Assembly: GCF_014695375.1 (NCBI RefSeq)
Contig: NZ_JACJOG010000040.1
Coordinates: forward strand, 1-64,000
Direction: 5' to 3'
Source of the DNA: Coleofasciculus sp. FACHB-T130
GTDB taxonomy: Bacteria; Cyanobacteriota; Cyanobacteriia; Cyanobacteriales; FACHB-T130
DNA length: 64,000 nucleotides
Shown here piece by piece: positions 31,725-41,028 of this stretch (position 1 is the stretch's first letter; each line of letters starts with the position of its first letter). Under the pieces are notes generated by a model, which had not been told where the DNA came from, did not search any database, and worked only from the letters and a program-made list of their open reading frames with translations. Made by a program: the position numbers and the translations under genes.

Positions 31725-33704
31725 ATGTCGAAAGCCCCTACTTCCTTCCAACTCAGCGAGCGAGACCGTGCTAACCTTAGCCGTATGGTAGATTACAGTT
31801 CGGTGGAATCTCTACCGGCTATCTGGCAGATAGCGCGATCGCACTTTGGTAATACCATTGCCCTCCACGACCCCCACGCTCAACCAGAAGTAGTCATAAA
31901 TTACACCGAACTAGCTCAGCAAATTCAACAGTTTGCCGCTGGGTTGCAGGCATTAGGAGTACAGCCAGAATCTCGCCTCGCCCTGATTGCGGATAATAGC
32001 CCGCGCTGGTTTATTGCCGACCAAGGGGCGATGACCGCTGGGGCAGTTGATATCGTGCGTAGCTCTCAGGCAGAGCGGGAAGAGTTACTATTTATACTTG
32101 CAGATAGCGGCAGCACTACTTTAGTGGTAGAAGACCTGAAGACGCTAAAAAAACTCAGGGAACGCCTCAACGACCTCCCGATTCAGCTAGTCGTCTTGCT
32201 CTCCGATGAAGAACCACCCGAAGAATCCACCCTGAAAATGCTGAACTTCTCTGGAGTCATGGCAGCAGGGGAAAATCAATCCTTGCAGCCGGTGAAGCAA
32301 ACCCGAGAAATGCTAGCGACGCTTATTTATACTTCTGGTACGACAGGCAAGCCCAAAGGCGTGATGCTGACGCATGGCAACCTGCTCCATCAGATTACCA
32401 ACTTGGGAACCATCGTTCAGCCGCAACCAGGCGAACCTGTCCTGACGATTCTCCCCACTTGGCACAGCTTCGGGCGCACTGGCGAATACTTTTTCCTCTC
32501 CCACGGTTGCACCCAGATTTACACGAGCATTCGCCACATCAAAAAAGACTTTAAAGAATTCCAACCCCATTATTTAATTGCTGTCCCTCGACTGTGGGAA
32601 TCTATCTACGAAGGCGTCCAGAAGCAGTTCCGCGAACAACCTGCAAACAAGCAGAAACTGGTTAAAAATCTGCTAAGCATTAGTCAGCGCTACATTGAAG
32701 CTCGCCGTACTTGGCAAAACTTGCGCTTACAACCTCAACCTCCCTCCCTGCAAGAACGGCTATTAGCTGGAAGCCAAATGGTTGCCTTGGCTCCTGCCCA
32801 TGCGCTTGCCGAGAAATTAGTGTATGGAAAAGTCCGAGAAGCCACCGGAGGCAAATTAAAGTACGTCATCAGTGGCGGCGGCTCCCTTGCCATGCACCTG
32901 GAAAACTTTTTTGAAATTATTGGACTTGAGGTGCTGGTGGGCTATGGTCTTACAGAAACATCCCCCGTCTTAACAGCTCGTCAGTCTTGGTGTAATTTGC
33001 GGGGTTCATCTGGGCGATTTCTGCCAGGAACGGAAATTAAAATAGTTGACCCCGAAACCCGAAAACCCCTTCCGGCTGGGAGTCGCGGTCTGGTTTTAGC
33101 ACGAGGGCCACAAGTGATGCAGGGATATTATCAAAATCCCCAAGCAACTGCCAAGGCAATTGACGCTGAAGGTTGGTTTGATAGCGGCGACTTGGGTTGG
33201 CTAACAGAGGCGAATGACTTAGTGCTGACAGGTCGGGCGAAGGATACGATAGTTTTAACTAACGGCGAAAACATCGAACCCCAGCCGATTGAAGATGCCT
33301 GTCTGCGGAGTCCTTATATTGACCAAATTGTGCTGGTAGGTCAAGATGAGCGATCGCTTGGTGCGTTAATTGTCCCCAATCTGGAAGCTTTGCAAAAGTG
33401 GGCAGCAGATAACAATCTGCACTTGCGTCTTCCAGAGGAAACTTCTTTACCCAGCAATATCCCTACTGCATCCACTCAAGAAATTGACCTGAATAGTAAG
33501 ATTGTTCAGGAATTATTCAAGAAAGAATTAAACCGGGAGGTGCAAAATCGCCCTGGTTATCGCCCAGATGACCGGATAAGTCTCTTTAAGCTAATTCTGG
33601 AGCCGTTCTCCATTGAAAATGGCATGATGACCCAGACGTTGAAAATCCGCCGACCTGTCGTAATGGAACGCTACCGCGATATGATCGACGGGATGTTTGC
33701 CTGA
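31725..33704 (+). CDS. aas: Acyl-ACP synthetase / long-chain fatty acid-CoA ligase
   Basis: Cyanobacteria have one enzyme of this type that activates free fatty acids with ATP and loads them on acyl carrier protein, recycling lipids. The 659-residue length is typical. The AMP-binding signature YTSGTTGKPKGVMLTHGN is at 202-219, GYGLTETSPV is the adenylate-binding motif, WFDSGDLGWL the hinge region and LTGRAKDTIVLTNGENIEP the C-terminal catalytic part. A 60-residue insertion near 325-385 (LRLQPQPPSLQERLLAGSQ) is also usual for cyanobacterial Aas. It is probably membrane-associated without a clear transmembrane helix. It is single-gene by spacing. Confidence 0.9.
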   Translation: MSKAPTSFQLSERDRANLSRMVDYSSVESLPAIWQIARSHFGNTIALHDPHAQPEVVINYTELAQQIQQFAAGLQALGVQPESRLALIADNSPRWFIADQGAMTAGAVDIVRSSQAEREELLFILADSGSTTLVVEDLKTLKKLRERLNDLPIQLVVLLSDEEPPEESTLKMLNFSGVMAAGENQSLQPVKQTREMLATLIYTSGTTGKPKGVMLTHGNLLHQITNLGTIVQPQPGEPVLTILPTWHSFGRTGEYFFLSHGCTQIYTSIRHIKKDFKEFQPHYLIAVPRLWESIYEGVQKQFREQPANKQKLVKNLLSISQRYIEARRTWQNLRLQPQPPSLQERLLAGSQMVALAPAHALAEKLVYGKVREATGGKLKYVISGGGSLAMHLENFFEIIGLEVLVGYGLTETSPVLTARQSWCNLRGSSGRFLPGTEIKIVDPETRKPLPAGSRGLVLARGPQVMQGYYQNPQATAKAIDAEGWFDSGDLGWLTEANDLVLTGRAKDTIVLTNGENIEPQPIEDACLRSPYIDQIVLVGQDERSLGALIVPNLEALQKWAADNNLHLRLPEETSLPSNIPTASTQEIDLNSKIVQELFKKELNREVQNRPGYRPDDRISLFKLILEPFSIENGMMTQTLKIRRPVVMERYRDMIDGMFA

Positions 33705-33841
33705 TTTGGTCGGAAAGTTGGAAAAAAGTCTGAAGGATGAAGTGTAGTGCGAACTACACACACCGCCTTCATCCTTTAGCTCTCACCCTGAGCGCCTTTC
33801 CTACAAACCTTTACTCTTTAATTTTTCCAAGCAAAACGGAT

Positions 33842-34291
33842 ATGGATGTTTCTCAATCACACCTGCTGCTGAAGCGACCCGTTACAATCAAGGCCGTTGT
33901 TACTCCTCGTTGGAAAGAGGAAGCACAGCAACAACTCCAGGCGCAAATTAACCAGCTTGACTCTCAGTTGCAACAGCTTGAAATGCAAGGACAGCGGGCA
34001 ATCTCAGAAATTCAAAAGCAGAATCTGCAACCCCCTGGCCCTCAAGTGATGCAACAAATTGACAATATCCAAATCCAGGTTAATCAAAAGAAAAGCGAAC
34101 TGCTTGAGCAGAAAAATCAACTTCTGCAACAGTTGCAACAAGTGCAGCTGATAGAACTCAACGACGAAGTGAATCACGGTCAGATTGAAGGCTTCTTTAA
34201 AGTAGAGCCGGGAGATAATCTGATTCAAAAAATGCAGGTAGAAATTCTCCTGCGCGATGGAATTGTAGAAGAAATTCGCGGGGAAATTTAA
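33842..34291 (+). CDS. YlqD family protein
   Basis: The 149-residue protein starts with a short beta strand unit (LLLKRPVTIKAVVTPRWKEE), has a long glutamine-rich coiled coil (about 25-100), and ends in a beta domain (IEGFFKVEPGDNLIQKMQVE, then ILLRDGIVEEIRGEI). This is the layout of the YlqD family, found in Firmicutes and cyanobacteria, role unknown. The ATG at 33842 is preferred to the ATG 105 bp upstream, whose codons have no family likeness. It lies 137 bp after aas and converges on the lipoprotein gene. Confidence 0.82.
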   Translation: MDVSQSHLLLKRPVTIKAVVTPRWKEEAQQQLQAQINQLDSQLQQLEMQGQRAISEIQKQNLQPPGPQVMQQIDNIQIQVNQKKSELLEQKNQLLQQLQQVQLIELNDEVNHGQIEGFFKVEPGDNLIQKMQVEILLRDGIVEEIRGEI

Positions 34292-34352
34292 TGCGAATGG
34301 TTAATGGCGAATGGCGAATGGGTAATTCGGAGATTGCCATTCGCCATTTGCC
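34292..34352. repeat. Short tandem repeats forming a hairpin
   Basis: Copies of (T)GGCGAATGG are followed by CCATTCGCCATTTGCC, so the block can fold back on itself. It lies between convergent ylqD and lipoprotein genes and may act as a bidirectional stop. It belongs to the same class as the repeats at 12814 and 61008. Confidence 0.6.
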
Positions 34353-34365
34353 AATATTGGGGCAT

Positions 34366-34881
34366 CTACTGACAATTTTGAGTTGACCAATCTTGATGAC
34401 CTCGCCCCACATGACACTTGACTTGGGAACCAGCCCATGCCAATTTCCATTCCTTGGGTGTTTGAGCTGATGGGGAGGTCGGCACCAATTCAACGCGATG
34501 CCTGATAGCACCGACAGAATCATCTGCAACGCCGGTTTGGGTAATCGTTACAACCGCTAGATTTTGTTGCGGATACTCAAGCGTAACTTCCCGCGTCCCC
34601 CCCTCGGATTCAGTTTGACCGAAGTGAGCAATTGCGATCGCTTTGGGGTCAGTTCCCTTCAAAGAGTTAGCGGACTTAATCTCTTGTAGCGGTATCGGTT
34701 TATACTTAGTTCGCTCAGCTTCTGCTACAGGTGCATTTTGGCTTACCTGTTGGGAGGATGGCTCAACACTTGGACTGCTGGCAGGCGTGGGAGTTGATTG
34801 AGTGCTGTTGCTGATGCTGCAAGCACTCAAGCCCAGTGCCATACCGACTAACACCACGAGAGATTTAAACTTGCCAGACAT
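34366..34881 (-). CDS. Small lipoprotein of unknown function
   Basis: The signal sequence MSGKFKSLVVLVGMALGLSA ends in a lipobox (GLSAC) with C21 as the acylated cysteine. A Ser/Thr/Pro/Gln-rich linker (23-50) follows, then a globular domain of about 115 residues (PIPLQEIKSANSLKGTDPKA, VTLEYPQQNLAVVTITQTG) with two cysteines near the end. It is expected on the periplasmic face of a membrane. No known domain is recognised. Lgt, which would lipidate it, is encoded at 50327 in this window. Confidence 0.75.
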   Translation of the reverse strand: MSGKFKSLVVLVGMALGLSACSISNSTQSTPTPASSPSVEPSSQQVSQNAPVAEAERTKYKPIPLQEIKSANSLKGTDPKAIAIAHFGQTESEGGTREVTLEYPQQNLAVVTITQTGVADDSVGAIRHRVELVPTSPSAQTPKEWKLAWAGSQVKCHVGRGHQDWSTQNCQ

Positions 34882-35079
34882 CGTTATAATAGAGAGTTTG
34901 AATTAGTTTTCTCTATCCAATTCTATTCAGCAGCACCAACGTCCGGAGAATTCGGCGTTGAAGGATACAAACTCAATAGACTGTTGTAGAGTCGGATAGT
35001 TGTAATGACCATCGGTCAAGATACAATTCAATCTGGCTTTAATCTTGTTTATATAGACTGTCGATTCGGAAGACACCCC

Positions 35080-36417
35080 ATGATTCACGAAGTTTTCATG
35101 CCCGCCCTTAGTTCCACCATGACCGAAGGCAAGATTGTCTCCTGGGTCAAATCTCCCGGCGACAAAGTGGAAAAAGGCGAAACCGTGGTGGTTGTCGAGT
35201 CGGACAAAGCTGATATGGACGTGGAGTCCTTCTACGAAGGATATCTTGCCACCATTATCGTACCTGCCGGTGAAGCAGCTCCGGTCGGGGCTGCGATCGC
35301 GCTCGTCGCCGAAACCGAAGCCGAAATCGAAACAGCCAAGCAACAGGCTCCTGGTTCTGCCCCCGCAACGCCATCGGTAAACGAATCCGCTCCCGCTCCT
35401 GCCCAACCTACCGCAGCCCCAGCCACCGCAGCCCCAGTCCCTGTAGAAACGACACCAGCCGCCGCCCGTCGCAATGGACGCAGCATTGTCTCCCCCCGTG
35501 CCCGGAAGTTAGCCAAAGAGCTGGGCGTCGATTTGAGTACCTTGCAAGGCAGTGGTCCCCACGGTCGGATTGTCGCAGAAGATGTGGAAGCATTGGCGAA
35601 TAAAGGTAAACAACCCGTCGGTACAACTGCCACACCGACAATGACGCCCGTGGCTCCCCCTCCAGTAGCACCCGTCGCACCCGCGTCACCTGCACCCGCC
35701 GTCAAACCCGCCGCCGCAGCTACCGCACCCGCCGTTGCCGTTCCCGGTAGCGTCGTCCCCCTCAACACGCTGCAAAACGCCGTGGTGCGGAATATGGTAG
35801 CCAGTCTGCAAGTGCCTACCTTCCGCGTCGGTTACACTATCACCACGGATAATCTAGATAAGCTCTACAAGCAGATTAAATCCAAGGGCGTCACCATGAC
35901 CGGGCTACTTGCGAAAGCAGTAGCCGTAACCTTGCAAAAACATCCCTTGGTGAATGCCAGCTTCTCAGACCAAGGAATTCATTATCACAGTGCGATTAAC
36001 GTTGCTGTAGCTGTGGCAATGGATGGCGGCGGCTTAATTACCCCGGTTCTGCAAAATGCCGACCAACAGGATATTTACTCTTTATCTCGCACTTGGAAAG
36101 ATTTAGTCGAACGCTCCAGAAGCAAGCAACTGCAACCCGCAGAATACAGTTCTGGCACATTTACCCTCTCGAATTTGGGAATGTATGGGGTAGACAAGTT
36201 TGATGCCATCTTGCCGCCGGGAACCGGGGCTATCTTAGCAATTGGAGCGTCCCGTCCTCAAGTCGTCGCCACGGAAGACGGGATGATGGGCGTGCGCCGA
36301 CAGATGCAGGTAAATCTTACCGCCGACCACCGGATTATCTACGGTGCTGATGCCGCTGCTTTCCTGCAAGATTTGGCAAAATTGATTGAAACCAATGCCC
36401 AATCTTTAACCCTCTAA
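35080..36417 (+). CDS. pdhC: Pyruvate dehydrogenase E2 (dihydrolipoamide acetyltransferase)
   Basis: E2 forms the core of the pyruvate dehydrogenase complex and passes acetyl groups to CoA. The lipoyl domain is residues 1-77, with the lipoylated lysine K43 in VVESDKADMDVES. An Ala/Pro-rich linker, the E3-binding domain (SPRARKLAKELGVDLSTLQG, GPHGRIVAEDV) and a second linker follow; the last 230 residues are the catalytic domain. The catalytic His is in LTADHRIIYGADAA; a Tyr takes the place of the Asp in the usual HxxxDG, a substitution I recall from cyanobacterial and plastid E2s. The ATG at 35080 starts exactly at the lipoyl domain and is chosen over 35005. Confidence 0.9.
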   Translation: MIHEVFMPALSSTMTEGKIVSWVKSPGDKVEKGETVVVVESDKADMDVESFYEGYLATIIVPAGEAAPVGAAIALVAETEAEIETAKQQAPGSAPATPSVNESAPAPAQPTAAPATAAPVPVETTPAAARRNGRSIVSPRARKLAKELGVDLSTLQGSGPHGRIVAEDVEALANKGKQPVGTTATPTMTPVAPPPVAPVAPASPAPAVKPAAAATAPAVAVPGSVVPLNTLQNAVVRNMVASLQVPTFRVGYTITTDNLDKLYKQIKSKGVTMTGLLAKAVAVTLQKHPLVNASFSDQGIHYHSAINVAVAVAMDGGGLITPVLQNADQQDIYSLSRTWKDLVERSRSKQLQPAEYSSGTFTLSNLGMYGVDKFDAILPPGTGAILAIGASRPQVVATEDGMMGVRRQMQVNLTADHRIIYGADAAAFLQDLAKLIETNAQSLTL

Positions 36418-36428
36418 TTTAACCTTCT

Positions 36429-36464
36429 AAAAAGGGTGGGCAGTGCCCACCCTTTTTGTTTTTT
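36429..36464 (+). terminator. Intrinsic terminator of pdhC
   Basis: AAAAAGGGTGGGCA and TGCCCACCCTTTTT make a near-perfect 14-bp stem with a very small loop, followed by GTTTTTT. It begins 12 bp after the pdhC stop. The symmetric A/T tracts mean it may also stop the convergent uma2-like gene. Confidence 0.88.
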
Positions 36465-36492
36465 GACTTTTAAAAATTAAATAATCCACACC

Positions 36493-37029
36493 TCACCCCA
36501 ATAATTCATCGACTGCCACGCTAAAGCCTTGTAGCACAACTTGAGTGCTAGCAATTTCGCCAGAAATAAATACAAGTCGTTGATTTTGAGTCACTACAAT
36601 AATCCAAAGATTATCAGGAAACACTAGCCAAACTTCCTCAGCACCAGATTGTAAATATTCTTGAGATTTAGCAATTACATCTTCAGCAATATCCGTAGGC
36701 GAAACAATCTCAGCAATTAGCGGGAAACTCCTGGGAAATACAGCAGGTTCTCCAAACTGGTTAATTAGTTCTGCTGTCAGATAAGCAACATCCGGAGAAC
36801 GTCCCTGCTGATTAGTGCGGCAAGGAACCTCTGTATAAACTTCTCCCCCTTGTCCGCTGGAGTCTTTGTAAATTCTCCAGTAAGAGCCTAGTTTTAACTG
36901 AATCCGACTATGCTTGAGTGTCACTCCGTTTTTCTCCACCAATTCTCCATCCACCCACTCTGTATTATCTGGGGGATTGAGCATCCAATCTTTTAGTGAG
37001 TATTCCTTTGAGATAATAGAAGTTACCAT
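36493..37029 (-). CDS. Uma2 family protein (DUF820, PD-(D/E)XK-like)
   Basis: Uma2/DUF820 genes are highly multiplied in cyanobacteria and have a restriction-endonuclease-like fold. The 178 residues show the family order: YSLKDWMLNPPDNTEWVDGE, HSRIQLKLGSYWRIYK, RSPDVAYLTAE (the catalytic Asp), PLIAEIVSPTD (the Glu) and KSQEYLQSGAEEVWLVFP. No partner gene is present. Biological role is unsettled; a link with mobile DNA is often suggested. Convergent with pdhC. Confidence 0.88.
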   Translation of the reverse strand: MVTSIISKEYSLKDWMLNPPDNTEWVDGELVEKNGVTLKHSRIQLKLGSYWRIYKDSSGQGGEVYTEVPCRTNQQGRSPDVAYLTAELINQFGEPAVFPRSFPLIAEIVSPTDIAEDVIAKSQEYLQSGAEEVWLVFPDNLWIIVVTQNQRLVFISGEIASTQVVLQGFSVAVDELLG

Positions 37030-37285
37030 TGCTATCTACTCGCTGTTACAATACTTGCCTTTATTATTACTTAGCGGTTTCTTTTCTCACTCTGGGCAGC
37101 AAAAAAATGGTGTAGGGCAAAGTTTGGAGCTTTGGAGCTTTCGCGATCGCATCCCCCACATTACAAACGCGATCGCTTCGCCTTAGACACCGTTTTACGT
37201 ACACTTCTGATGTCACAGAGCGATCGCCTAAGTTAGGCTGGTGTAGTCTCAACCCCCAGCTGTTGATTTTTCGCTGGAAACAAGA

Positions 37286-38968
37286 ATGCAAACCTCCCCT
37301 CCTGCTTCATCCGCTTGGCAACGGCTGAAAAATCGTGAAATTAACTGTGAAGAAGCGCTAAAGCTCCTGGTAGACGAGCAAGGAACGCTCCACTTAGCTC
37401 TGTTGGATCGGGAAGTCAGTTACCGATTTTTTCGAGAATTTCCGGATAGAAAGTTTTTACCTCCAGTGGTTCCGCTGCTGCTGTGGCGAAACTGTTACTA
37501 CCTGGGAAGTCCGATGGCTCTCTCTCTAGAGGCGATTAGAGAATTGAGCGATCGCACCTTTACCGACATCAAAATTATCCCGATTGCCGACAAGAGCTAT
37601 CGCACCTGGTATCACACCCAAAACCTCGACCCCAAACGTATTTCCTCGACTCCCTTAGTGAATCCCCTCACGGGCGAGCAAGAGCAAGAAAACATCAGCG
37701 AAACGACTGAGCTATACCTCTCCAAAGCAGTTGACCAGATTGGACGGCTCAAAACCCTGATTTCCGGGGCATTGCGGAACCGCGCCAGCGATATCCACAT
37801 GGAACCCGCGCCAGAAGGCTTGAGAGTCCGCTATCGCATTGATGGCGTCTTGCGGGACATTACCACTCTGCCCGTCGATGTCAGCCGCAAGGTCATCGTC
37901 GCCCTCAAAGTCATGTCTGAAATCGACATCGCCGAAAGCCGCCGCCCCCAGGATGGACGGATTGGAGAGAAATATGCTTCTGGCGAAGAATTAGAACTGG
38001 GAATGGATATGCGCGTCAGTACCCTTCCCTGTGTGGGTGGGGAAAAAGCGGTGATTCGCTTACTACCGCGCAAAAACCCCTTTTCTAAAATCCAAAACTT
38101 AGGATTCACTCCCACAACCCTCGAAACCTACAAAACCTGGTTGGAACAGCCCCAAGGGATGATTATCCTCACCGGACCGACAGGGAGCGGGAAAACCAGT
38201 ACGCTGTACACCAGTCTGCAATCCGTCGCCAGGGAACACGTCAATGTGGTGACGGTAGAAGATCCGGTAGAGTACATTTTGCCCCGCATCACCCAAACCC
38301 AGGTAAATGAAGCGGCGGGAATGACCTTTGCGGCAGGCTTGAGATCAATTTTGCGCCAAGACCCGGATATCATCATGGTGGGAGAAATCCGCGACCACGA
38401 AACCGCAGAAACCGCAGTTCGAGCGGCGCTAACGGGTCACTTAGTTTTTACCACGCTGCACACGAACGATGCTCCTGGTGCGATTCCCAGAATCAAAGAT
38501 ATTGGCCCAGATCCTGGCTTAATTAGTGATGCTCTCTTGGGAATTGTGGCTCAGCGCTTGGTGCGCCGAGTCTGTCCTCACTGTGCAGCACCCTACAAGC
38601 CAACGGAGAAGGATTTGCAGGTACTGAGTTTGGAGCCAACTCAGGCAAATTTAACCACTTGGCGCAAGGGTAAGGGCTGCGCCAAGTGTTTCAATTCTGG
38701 TTATCTGGGGCGAGAGGCAATTGTCGAGTTGCTGGATATCGATGATACGGTGCGCGAAATTATCTATGACGGCACGATGACGCAGCTGAATCGCTACCTA
38801 CGGGAAATCAAATTTTTCTCTTTCGGGATGGCAGCCGCAGAAAAGGTAACAAATGGGATCACAACGGTTGAGGAAGTGTTGCGCGTCCTACCCCGCAGTG
38901 CCTTCTCGCGCCGCAAGTCTATGGGCGGAAGCCGCACGGAACAGTTTACGCCGTTGGGGGTGAGATAG
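37286..38968 (+). CDS. GspE/PilB-type secretion ATPase
   Basis: The 560-residue hexameric ATPase belongs to the type II secretion / type IV pilus assembly family. The N-terminal 130 residues are a degenerate N1 domain (QRLKNREINCEEALKLLVDE). Then come Walker A GPTGSGKT at about 297-304, the Asp box VTVEDPVEY, Walker B IIMVGEIRDHETAETA, the His box LVFTTLHTNDA and the zinc tetracysteine CPHC...CAKC. It is shorter than PilB, lacking part of the N-terminal domain, and probably is a paralogue that works with a GspF-like protein such as the one at 62908. It is not next to other pilus genes here. Confidence 0.85.
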   Translation: MQTSPPASSAWQRLKNREINCEEALKLLVDEQGTLHLALLDREVSYRFFREFPDRKFLPPVVPLLLWRNCYYLGSPMALSLEAIRELSDRTFTDIKIIPIADKSYRTWYHTQNLDPKRISSTPLVNPLTGEQEQENISETTELYLSKAVDQIGRLKTLISGALRNRASDIHMEPAPEGLRVRYRIDGVLRDITTLPVDVSRKVIVALKVMSEIDIAESRRPQDGRIGEKYASGEELELGMDMRVSTLPCVGGEKAVIRLLPRKNPFSKIQNLGFTPTTLETYKTWLEQPQGMIILTGPTGSGKTSTLYTSLQSVAREHVNVVTVEDPVEYILPRITQTQVNEAAGMTFAAGLRSILRQDPDIIMVGEIRDHETAETAVRAALTGHLVFTTLHTNDAPGAIPRIKDIGPDPGLISDALLGIVAQRLVRRVCPHCAAPYKPTEKDLQVLSLEPTQANLTTWRKGKGCAKCFNSGYLGREAIVELLDIDDTVREIIYDGTMTQLNRYLREIKFFSFGMAAAEKVTNGITTVEEVLRVLPRSAFSRRKSMGGSRTEQFTPLGVR

Positions 38969-39040
38969 CGATCGCGCTCTTGCGGTAAGGCTACATAAGC
39001 TTGGCTCTCGCACTTCTCCAAAGGTACTATTTTACTGACT

Positions 39041-39424
39041 TTATGCGGCGCTTTCCTTTCCTGGTAAGCTGCCCAGATAGTCTCGGCGTTTTACCCAAAG
39101 TTGGCGGAGGTCTTGCATCATCTCTTGGTAGTAGTCGGAGAATTTCTGGCTGTCTTCTTTAATCTGAAGTCCGAGTTGTTGCAGTGCGGTAGGGGTGTGG
39201 CACGTTTGAAATAAAAGCGCGATCCCATCCCACCAGAGTTGCAATTGACGATAACTTACAAATTGTCCGCCGCGATCTGTGCGATGAACAAAAAGGACAT
39301 TTTGCCAACACTCGAATCGCACAATTAAGGATTCTGGTATTTTCAGGTATTTCGCCAAGAGTGCAACAGTGAGGCGAAATGTCTTTGGCGGTTGAATCCG
39401 GCGAAACAACGTTGTCATAATCAA
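39041..39424 (-). CDS. Conserved hypothetical protein, 127 aa
   Basis: An unrecognised soluble, helical protein: RLTVALLAKYLKIPESLIVR, VLFVHRTDRGGQFVSYRQLQ and a charged C-terminal half with many Gln and aromatic residues. The ATG at 39424 overlaps the stop of the upstream small gene by 4 bp, so the two form an operon. A 127-residue length and the absence of any metal or nucleotide motif leave the role open. Confidence 0.65.
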   Translation of the reverse strand: MIMTTLFRRIQPPKTFRLTVALLAKYLKIPESLIVRFECWQNVLFVHRTDRGGQFVSYRQLQLWWDGIALLFQTCHTPTALQQLGLQIKEDSQKFSDYYQEMMQDLRQLWVKRRDYLGSLPGKESAA

Positions 39425-39630
39425 TTCACTCCAGGTTTAACTCTTGAGTCGCTGGTTTCTGGGGTTGTGTTGAAAATGATGGAGTAGAGAACGTTTGGAG
39501 TATTCGCTTTGAGGATTTGCAACTGCGCTTCGGCATCGCTGCGACGACGAAAACGGGCGATAATCAGAGATCGCATATTCGGAAGCGATCGCACGATGCA
39601 CCACGGATGTAGCTTGGAGTAATACGTCAT
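39421..39630 (-). CDS. Conserved small protein, 69 aa
   Basis: The pattern MTYYSKLHPWCIVRSLPNMR, then SLIIARFRRRSDAEAQLQIL and VLYSIIFN, is that of a small ferredoxin-like fold with a beta strand, a helix after RRRSDAEA and a closing strand. I recall similar small proteins as common in cyanobacteria, unassigned. It is first in a two-gene operon with the 127-residue protein, and divergent from an XRE regulator 278 bp away. Confidence 0.66.
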   Translation of the reverse strand: MTYYSKLHPWCIVRSLPNMRSLIIARFRRRSDAEAQLQILKANTPNVLYSIIFNTTPETSDSRVKPGVN

Positions 39631-39908
39631 AAGACTCTCCCAGTCATAGCTGCGAGTTACTTAGTTATGGGTTTTGAATGGATATTTACAAGGCTGTCGC
39701 TAACAAACCCAGCCAAAGATAGCGATCATGCGATCGCGTGACAGTTATGTAAGAAACTAAAGTTAGGGCAGGCATCTATGTGAAGCTCTGAAGACGACTG
39801 AGCCAGATGGTGGCTTTTCAGTCTCTTCGTTCGCTTCTGTATTTATCTTATATAAGCACTCTTAGAATTTATTTGTCAAGCATCATTATATAAGAATTTT
39901 TATAGTAC

Positions 39909-40157
39909 ATGACCAAAGACCAACAACAGCAAGAATACGATCGGGAGTCTCCCCTGAAGCGGCGGAGAGAAGAATTAGGCTTAACGCAGAGAGACGTTGC
40001 ATTAGCTCTGGGGAAGACTGTCCAGACAGTTAGTAATTGGGAGACAGGGCTTTATGAACCAAAGCTTACTCCCCGCGATTTGAAAGCACTTTGTCGGCTG
40101 CTGAAATGGACTTTGGAAGAACTGCCCGATTACTTCGGTTCACCGCAACTACAGTAG
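39909..40157 (+). CDS. XRE-family DNA-binding protein, 82 aa
   Basis: Residues 14-72 form a complete Cro/C1-type helix-turn-helix: PLKRRREELGLTQRDVALAL followed by GKTVQTVSNWETGLYEPK. The protein is little more than the DNA-binding domain. It is divergent from the two-gene small-protein operon, which it may regulate. It could also relate to the restriction-modification genes that follow from 40258, but those have their own XRE controller. Confidence 0.82.
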   Translation: MTKDQQQQEYDRESPLKRRREELGLTQRDVALALGKTVQTVSNWETGLYEPKLTPRDLKALCRLLKWTLEELPDYFGSPQLQ

Positions 40158-40257
40158 CGATCGCGTTTTTGGTGCGAAGGATGCGATCTCGCTTTTGGTG
40201 CGTGGAATGCGATCTCGCTCAGAACATTATTAGGCAAAAAGCCTTAATCGTAACTAA

Positions 40258-41028
40258 TTAACTTTGGTCTTCAAAGTACCTATCAATAATTTCGATTAAT
40301 AAAGTATCTGGACTGACTTCATTTCGGATAGCCAGTTTCTTCACTCTTTGAATATCTGTTGACAACATTTTAATCGGAGAAAAACTTTCAGGAAATGCCC
40401 AAGGACACTGTAAACAGTTAAGCTGGCAGCCACGACAAGCAGTACTTTTAAAGTTATTGCACTCTGCACAAAGAGGTTGCCAGTTATCCTCTTCATTACC
40501 TCCGCCCCTAAGACGCGGAACTTTATGATCTTGATCGAGCCTTACAATTGGGGGTTTTCTAGCACAAACTGCACAACAATTTTGGTATTTGCTCAGAACT
40601 CTTTGCCAAACATCGTTACTAAGTTTTACTCTCTGTTCCCGTTTAGCACTGATTTCTAAGCTGACTAACTGATACCTGGTTGTCTTTCCACTACCAAATC
40701 TAACTATCCCCAAGAAGCCTTCTTCCCCTTGCAACTCTCGTATCCGTCTGGGTACATCTTGATAGGGTTCGCCTACTCCTCTGAAATCATCTATCACTCG
40801 ACGTAAACGCGATAAAGGAACAACTGGCCCTGGTATGCCATGCCCAGGAGGCCATAATGTTTCTAGTACCAGTCTGTAGTAATTTCTATTGGCTGGCTTG
40901 GTGGTAACAAACCCAGTACAGGCATCTCTAAGCCATTCTTCACGCTCAACCTGTTGAAACGTTTGCTCTGGGTTTTGAGAGGGTAACTGAGGTAGTTGCG
41001 CTTCATTAGGAACTTCCCCTTCATTCAT
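40258..41028 (-). CDS. HNH restriction endonuclease of a type II-like R-M system
   Basis: The C-terminal half carries an HNH nuclease: C152-x2-C155, DQDHKVPRLRGGGNEEDNW with the catalytic D167-H168 and N182, and LCAECNNFKS with C187 and C190. A second metal-binding cluster follows (ACRGCQLNCLQCPW). The N-terminal 125 residues are a probable DNA-recognition domain (NYYRLVLETLWPPGHGIPGP). The ATG at 41028 has a strong ribosome site and overlaps the controller stop by 8 bp; the frame extends to a GTG at 41046. Context (XRE controller, divergent m5C methyltransferase) shows it is the cutting half of an R-M system. Recognition sequence unknown. Confidence 0.82.
   Translation of the reverse strand: MNEGEVPNEAQLPQLPSQNPEQTFQQVEREEWLRDACTGFVTTKPANRNYYRLVLETLWPPGHGIPGPVVPLSRLRRVIDDFRGVGEPYQDVPRRIRELQGEEGFLGIVRFGSGKTTRYQLVSLEISAKREQRVKLSNDVWQRVLSKYQNCCAVCARKPPIVRLDQDHKVPRLRGGGNEEDNWQPLCAECNNFKSTACRGCQLNCLQCPWAFPESFSPIKMLSTDIQRVKKLAIRNEVSPDTLLIEIIDRYFEDQS

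Noticed and set aside
35232-35768. Minus-strand ORF of 178 codons, Gly/Ala-rich
   Set aside because: It is antisense to the Ala/Pro-rich linkers of the PDH E2 gene, which leave the opposite strand open.
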